Assembly: GCA_947490615.1 (NCBI GenBank)
Contig: CANLHK010000007.1
Location: 124,001-188,000, forward strand
Direction of reading: 5' to 3'
DNA from: Planctomycetaceae bacterium
Lineage (GTDB): Bacteria > Planctomycetota > Phycisphaerae > Phycisphaerales > SM1A02
DNA length: 64,000 nt
Below, piece by piece: positions 59,963 to 64,000 of the stretch. The notes beneath the pieces are model-generated. The model ran no database searches. It was given only the letters and a program-made list of their open reading frames with translations, and was not told the origin of the DNA. The first letter of the stretch is position 1; each line of letters opens with the position of its first letter. The position numbers were made by a program, and so were the translations under genes.

Positions 59963-60652
59963 TCACCGCGCCGACTCAAAGGTCGCGTCCTCGAGTCGGT
60001 AGAGACCGAGCAGGAAGCCGCCCGTCTCGAAGGGTTCGACGACGAGTCGTCCGCGGAAGGTCCCGAACCGGAAGAGGTGGAGTCCTGGCATCGGGATCGG
60101 TTCGCGCATCGTCATGTCGATGGCGTCAAAGGGCGTCGGTGGAAGTCCGATGCAGCATCCGTCCCAGCGGTTGAGCGTGAGCAGCAAGTTGCGCGCGGAA
60201 CTCACGCGCAGCGCCGTCGAGTAGTAGCCGCTGATCTCAATCGAAGTGCCGTCGAGCAATCGCACCCACGGCGGCGGGGTGAGCGCGTGCGTGGTTGGGT
60301 CGATGGTCGACGAGGCCGAAGTCAGCAGTTCCCAACTGATGCGGTAGGGATCGTCGACGCGGCCATTCCCTGTGATGCGAAATCGGCCATCGAGTTCGAG
60401 CGTGCGATCGTCGAGGCGTTTCACGATGTCGTTGGGGCTTCGCGTGTCGGCAACGACGATTGGCTTCGCAGGGATGACCACGCCGCTTTCGCCCAGGAGA
60501 TCGAGGTCGGGCGCTGGCGGAGTCGTGGTGGGCTCCGCGATGGAAGTCGTGCTGGGTTCTGGCAGCGGCGTCGGCGTACTGGGCGCAGGACTCAACACGA
60601 TCCACAGGCCAATCGCAGCAAGCAGCGCAACGACCAACCAGAACCAACGCAT
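59963..60652 (-). CDS. Membrane-anchored protein of unknown function
   Basis: 229 residues. An N-terminal helix (MRWFWLVVALLAAIGLWIVL) anchors it; a Pro/Thr-rich linker follows. The globular part has PYRISWELLTS, WVRLLDGTSIEISGYY, LLLTLNRWDGCCIGLPPTPF and GRLVVEPFETGGFLLGLYRL. The W.LLDG..I.I.GY.....  ...NRWDGCC pattern is similar to DUF3299-type planctomycete proteins, recalled with low certainty. Its ATG overlaps the eboF stop (TGATG), so it is translated with the ebo genes. Confidence 0.7.
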   Translation of the reverse strand: MRWFWLVVALLAAIGLWIVLSPAPSTPTPLPEPSTTSIAEPTTTPPAPDLDLLGESGVVIPAKPIVVADTRSPNDIVKRLDDRTLELDGRFRITGNGRVDDPYRISWELLTSASSTIDPTTHALTPPPWVRLLDGTSIEISGYYSTALRVSSARNLLLTLNRWDGCCIGLPPTPFDAIDMTMREPIPMPGLHLFRFGTFRGRLVVEPFETGGFLLGLYRLEDATFESAR

Positions 60653-62103
60653 CAGCGGCGAGTTCCTGTGTGCAGCGCGCGCGTCGCGGCGCAGAGCTCT
60701 GCCTCCACGGCTGAACCATGACGCGCACCGAGCGCGCTCACCAAGATCGCGTCACGCACGCACTCCATCGGGAGCGTGGCCTCAAGGAACGGATCAGGAA
60801 GTTCACCGATGAGAATCGGATCGTGTCCGATGGGTTGGGTCACGCGACCGTGGGATCCACGCACCAGTGACGCGTCGAGTGGAATGACATCAAGGAGCGC
60901 GCGGAACCCGAGTTTGCGCAGCAGGAGCTTGCGCATCGCGCGACCACGCGGCCAGAAGCGCGCAGGATCGAAGAACAACTCACAAGGGTCGTAGCCAGGC
61001 TTGCGATGGATGTCGACGGTGCGCGCGTAGTCGGGGGCCTTGCGATCGTCCATCCACCAGCCGTAGGCAAACCAGCGATCGCTTGCACTCACGCAGACGA
61101 TGTCGCCCGCCCGCGCATGATCGAGTCCAGCGGCAGCGCGCGCCGCGCCCGAAAGCGTGCGCTCGACACCATCGACGCGCGCGAGGATCGCCTCGACGGC
61201 CGCGATGTCCGCGCTATCGCGCACCGAGACATGCGCGACCTGATGATCCGCAACCGCAAACGCGCGACTGTGCTCGAGGTCGAGGTGTTCGAGACCATCT
61301 TCGACGCGCACAGCGAGGAACCCAGCATCGCGCAGCACACGGTTGAGCCAGACCGCATCGCGCACAGGGACGATGCCGTACTCACTGACGATCAGCGGCT
61401 TCACCTCGAGTTCCGCGCACACATCAAGAAGCCCACCAACGACGCGATCGATCTCGCGAAGCTCGCCAACGATCGACGGATGACCAGGACCGACCTTCTG
61501 GAGCGCGTAATCAAGATGCGGGAGGTACGAGAGCGTGAGCGTGGCGCGATGGACCTCAAGCAGATGTCGTGTCGCCACCGAGATCCAATCCGTCGAGTCG
61601 ATGCTCGCGGTCGGTCCCCAGAATTTGAAGAGCGGAAAGGGACCAAAGCGCGTCTGCAGTTCATCGCGCAGCGCGCTTGGTGTTGTGGCGCAGTCGGGGA
61701 TCTTGCGCCCATCAGCCCTGTATTGCGGGCGCGGCGTGATCATCGCATCGGTCGAGGAGTGCAGCGCATACCACCAACAGGCATTGGCGACGGTGAACGA
61801 CGGATCAATCCGCCGCGCGGTTTCCCAGACCTTCTCGCCAGCGACCAAGCGATTCGATTGCTTCCAGAAGTGCACTTCGCCCAGCGCGCGATCGTGCCAA
61901 CCATTGCCCACGATGCCGTGTCGATCGGGCGCGAGTCCCGTGAGCATCGTTGACTGGGACGAGCATGTCACCGCAGGAAGCGGCGGCCGCAGCGTGCGTA
62001 CGCCGCCCGAGGCACGCGCAAACGCCTTGATGCGCGGCGTCGCGTCACCGATGAGGTTTGGTGAGAGGGCGACGACATTGAGGACGCAGACGCGTTGGGC
62101 CAC
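60652..62103 (-). CDS. eboF: EboF: alkaline-phosphatase/nucleotide-pyrophosphatase family protein
   Basis: 483 residues from a GTG at 62103. The sequence fits the phosphodiesterase branch of the alkaline phosphatase superfamily: PAVTCSSQSTMLTGLAPDRH with the likely nucleophile Thr46, HGIVGNGWHDR (62-72), YLPHLDYALQKVGPGHP, VSEYGI and the later VADHQVAHVS. These are metal-dependent hydrolases. The gene sits between eboC and an anchored unknown protein in one operon. EboF proteins accompany EboC and EboE in ebo clusters. Confidence 0.85.
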   Translation of the reverse strand: MAQRVCVLNVVALSPNLIGDATPRIKAFARASGGVRTLRPPLPAVTCSSQSTMLTGLAPDRHGIVGNGWHDRALGEVHFWKQSNRLVAGEKVWETARRIDPSFTVANACWWYALHSSTDAMITPRPQYRADGRKIPDCATTPSALRDELQTRFGPFPLFKFWGPTASIDSTDWISVATRHLLEVHRATLTLSYLPHLDYALQKVGPGHPSIVGELREIDRVVGGLLDVCAELEVKPLIVSEYGIVPVRDAVWLNRVLRDAGFLAVRVEDGLEHLDLEHSRAFAVADHQVAHVSVRDSADIAAVEAILARVDGVERTLSGAARAAAGLDHARAGDIVCVSASDRWFAYGWWMDDRKAPDYARTVDIHRKPGYDPCELFFDPARFWPRGRAMRKLLLRKLGFRALLDVIPLDASLVRGSHGRVTQPIGHDPILIGELPDPFLEATLPMECVRDAILVSALGARHGSAVEAELCAATRALHTGTRR

Positions 62104-62154
62104 GCGCCAATGGTACGAATTCGCGCCTCACCTGGAGTCATCGCAGCGACGAGC

Positions 62155-63294
62155 TCAACTGCCCGCAATCGCGCGTTGCCAGCGCACCGTGACGGCGAAG
62201 AGCAGGATGCAGACCGCGCTGAGCGCCCACGCGCCAAGAATGGCGAGCGCCATGGCATCGACGAGCGCGAGACACGCGATCCAAGTTCCAACCGCGACGG
62301 GCGTGCCGCGCGCGTCGCGTCGCATCGTCCATTGCGCGCGCACCGCCACACCGATGCAGCACCACATGATGAACCCGGCGATGAGCGGCAGTTTCTCAAG
62401 CGGGTCGTTGTAGGCATGGTGCGCCTGCATGAGCGTGGTGAACGCGTGAACGAGGGCCACATAGATCACGATGGTGCCAACGACAGGGATCGCGGTAAGC
62501 GCGATGACTTTCCATACCCGCCGACCGCTCACATGCGCCAGGCGATCTGCATGGACGCTTGCCCGCGCACACTCAGAGCAACTCGTTGCGTTGGCGAGGA
62601 GCAGGTGGCCACAGGTCGGACATGCTGCGGGCAACCCCGTTGCCCCGTTCGATACGCGAGTGCTGCGTTCGCCGCGCGCCACCAGCGAGAGTCCCAGCGT
62701 CCACGCCGCCAGCGCCAACGGCAGCACGATGGCGCCGCGACGGACAAGGAGTTCGAGATCGCCATCCGAGCAGGCGAGCATGGGCACCAAGGAAGCGAGC
62801 GCGCGGCAGAGTGCCAGTAGCGCCGTGCTCCAGATCGACTTGGTGTGCCAACAGTCGTAGACGATCACCGCACAGCAGAGCATCGCCGTCGTGAGGAAGA
62901 CCGCGAAGCTCATCATCAATGCGAGGATCAGCGCGACGACGAGCAATCCACAACCAACGCGCAGCGCGTCGTTGCGCGCGACGCGGCCGCTCGGGATGGG
63001 TCGATTGGGTTGCTCGCGTGCGTCGACATCGGCGTCGGAGACATCGTTCAGGATCATGCCCGCGCCGTAGCACAGGGACGGCACGAGCAGCGCAGCGAGC
63101 AGTTGCCATGCCGCTGGCGCGCGATCATCGGTGCGCACGACGGTCTCACCGAGCGTGACCCTGAAGCCACCGTCGTCTTCCACGATGCGCACGACCGTGC
63201 CGATGGCGGCACCAGCGATGGCGTTCGAGAGAACTGTGGGAAGATTGGAAATGCGCAGGAGCTCGAGCCACGCGCGGATGGAGGGCGTGGTCAC
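62155..63294 (-). CDS. eboC: EboC: UbiA-like prenyltransferase with zinc-ribbon insertion
   Basis: 379 residues from a GTG at 63294 in GTGA overlap with the eboE stop. A polytopic membrane protein of the UbiA superfamily: LRISNLPTVLSN (13-24), the first Asp-rich motif NDVSDADVD (83-91) with NRPIPSGR, and the second region YDCWHTKSIW (146-155). UbiA enzymes transfer prenyl groups to aromatic or sugar acceptors. Two insertions stand out: a charged segment of about 20 residues after the first helix (38-60), and a zinc ribbon in a loop (CPTCGHLLLANATSCSEC, Cys225, 228, 239 and 242). Ordinary EboC proteins, as far as I recall, lack this ribbon. Confidence 0.87.
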   Translation of the reverse strand: MTTPSIRAWLELLRISNLPTVLSNAIAGAAIGTVVRIVEDDGGFRVTLGETVVRTDDRAPAAWQLLAALLVPSLCYGAGMILNDVSDADVDAREQPNRPIPSGRVARNDALRVGCGLLVVALILALMMSFAVFLTTAMLCCAVIVYDCWHTKSIWSTALLALCRALASLVPMLACSDGDLELLVRRGAIVLPLALAAWTLGLSLVARGERSTRVSNGATGLPAACPTCGHLLLANATSCSECARASVHADRLAHVSGRRVWKVIALTAIPVVGTIVIYVALVHAFTTLMQAHHAYNDPLEKLPLIAGFIMWCCIGVAVRAQWTMRRDARGTPVAVGTWIACLALVDAMALAILGAWALSAVCILLFAVTVRWQRAIAGS

Positions 63295-64000
63295 GCGCGC
63301 ACTCCAAAGCCAGCGTGTTCGAGGGCGCGGCGCGTCCACGCGAGTTCTTTAGCGATTCCTGCGGCGAGATCCGACTCGCGCAGATGCACAGGCAGCACAC
63401 CCCACGCGTAGGTTTCCACTTCAAAGCACGGCGGATCACTGCGGGATGCCGCGGCCAGCGCCAGCGGAATCTCCCGCGCCGTGGTCGAGAGTCGCCCAAA
63501 CTCCTCAAGATGCACAGGCACATGGAAGTGCGTGCGCCAAGGACCATCAGGCATCTCATCGAGCGCCTTGTCGAGATCGTCGAAGAACTGCACTTCACCA
63601 GAACCCGCAAGCACGCAGGTCTGGTGGAGGTAGCGCGGCTCTGCGAACTGCGCGAGCTCCGCGAGTTCGCGTGGCGCACCCGCGCAGGCGAGCGCTGCGC
63701 TCACTTGGATCTTTCCGACGCGAATGGCTTGGCGCGCGTAGAGCGCCAGCGCCTCGTCCTGCTCTTCAAACATCACCGCGCTGTGGCAGATGTCGTGACA
63801 GACTCCAAGATGAGTTCGCGCGCGATCGCTCGTCAGGTGTTCATCGAAGAGCGCGACGACATGGTGCGCGCGATCAAGGAGGCAGCCTGGTTCGGGCTCA
63901 AGATCGACGGTGATGCGCACGCCCGTGGATTCTTCGAGCTCGGCCAGTCTCTCCGCGGTCCATTCGAGTTGCGAAGCGGCGAGTTCGATGTTCGCGCCAT
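63291..64000 (-). CDS. eboE: EboE-like TIM-barrel protein (5'-truncated by window)
   Basis: The frame is open through the window end, so the start and part of the N-terminus lie outside. The visible 235 residues show the EboE/xylose-isomerase-like TIM-barrel block: TGVRITVDLEPEPGCLL, the metal-site-like LGVCHDICHSAVMFEEQDEA, KIQVSAALACAG, TCVLAGSG, THFHVPVHL and FEVETYAWGVLP. The His, Asp and Glu residues in these strands suggest a divalent-metal site. EboE is described as a metabolite-traffic protein of the ebo cluster; the real reaction is unknown. Its stop overlaps the eboC start by GTGA. Confidence 0.82.
   Translation of the reverse strand, partial: GANIELAASQLEWTAERLAELEESTGVRITVDLEPEPGCLLDRAHHVVALFDEHLTSDRARTHLGVCHDICHSAVMFEEQDEALALYARQAIRVGKIQVSAALACAGAPRELAELAQFAEPRYLHQTCVLAGSGEVQFFDDLDKALDEMPDGPWRTHFHVPVHLEEFGRLSTTAREIPLALAAASRSDPPCFEVETYAWGVLPVHLRESDLAAGIAKELAWTRRALEHAGFGVRA

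Noticed and set aside
59195-60721. A 508-codon plus-strand frame over the dihydrouridine synthase region
   Set aside because: Low-complexity Arg/Asp/Val composition and no start signal; the opposite strand has a complete enzyme.
1-64000. tRNA, rRNA, tmRNA, SRP RNA or RNase P RNA genes, CRISPR arrays and insertion sequences
   Set aside because: Searched by eye for typical T-arm, conserved loops, spaced direct repeats and transposase motifs; none was convincing. Small RNAs could still be missed without computation.

Overview
The window reads as a contiguous piece of a high-GC bacterial chromosome, almost certainly Planctomycetota and probably class Phycisphaerae. The lineage call rests on several markers. 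Two prepilin-like proteins have an N-terminal methylation motif and a C-terminal FDGSV element. One secreted lectin ends in the CPGDTN...VDGIDLA...WG dockerin-type repeats common in that class. There are also a PEP-CTERM-type surface protein, a small DUF6677-like membrane protein, a large tandem amidohydrolase and a 31-residue Lys/Ala histone-like peptide. I saw no rRNA, tRNA, CRISPR array, insertion sequence or prophage. The gene content looks like ordinary core plus lineage-specific chromosome.

Layout. 1-2 kb: two tandem prepilin-like genes, the first cut by the window edge. 2-5.6 kb (minus): a TolC-type outer-membrane lipoprotein and an HlyD-type adaptor with no pump gene beside them. 5.7-8.3 kb: a GH35-like glycosidase homologue with an altered active site. 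8.3-13.7 kb: a half-length and a full-length aldehyde dehydrogenase in ATGA overlap, a polyphosphate-glucokinase-like ROK kinase, a Ser/Thr protein kinase and deoC. 13.7-16.7 kb (minus): three small exported proteins, a chagasin-like lipoprotein and a 2-oxo acid dehydrogenase E2. 16.8-25.1 kb (plus): gamma-glutamyltransferase, a large unknown secreted protein, a DUF1080 protein, a cystathionine-lyase-type PLP enzyme, and E1 alpha and beta of a 2-oxo acid dehydrogenase. 25.4-28.3 kb (plus): two HTH plus helical-repeat proteins followed, in overlap, by a 100-residue exported protein and a strong terminator.

28.3-37.2 kb: 3-methyladenine glycosylase, leucine dehydrogenase, acyl-CoA dehydrogenase, an ECF-like sigma factor followed by a lectin/dockerin protein, and three crotonase-family proteins. 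Leucine dehydrogenase, the split E1/E2 complex, acyl-CoA dehydrogenase and the crotonases would together fit branched-chain amino-acid or acyl-CoA breakdown; this is inference from content. 37.2-44.2 kb: an NrtR-like regulator, a phosphohistidine phosphatase-type enzyme, a caspase-fold candidate, a DEAD-box helicase, small membrane proteins, dapB and the Lys/Ala peptide. 44.4-52.8 kb: ferredoxin, an M16-type protein without the zinc motif, small unknowns and two amidohydrolase-like secreted proteins. 52.9-58.7 kb: a FlgM-like protein, a SPOR-like lipoprotein, holB, a CYTH protein, scpB, an orphan atpC and the PEP-CTERM protein.

58.8-64 kb (minus) is one tightly packed operon: eboE (cut by the window end), eboC, eboF, an anchored unknown protein and a tRNA-dihydrouridine synthase. 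eboE/C/F belong to the ebo cluster, a scattered and still poorly understood set implicated in moving or processing small metabolites at the cell envelope. Here EboC carries an unusual zinc-ribbon insertion.

The most interesting candidates for something undescribed are the HTH/helical-repeat pair with its overlapping exported peptide (25.4-28.3 kb), and the ebo locus with the modified EboC.
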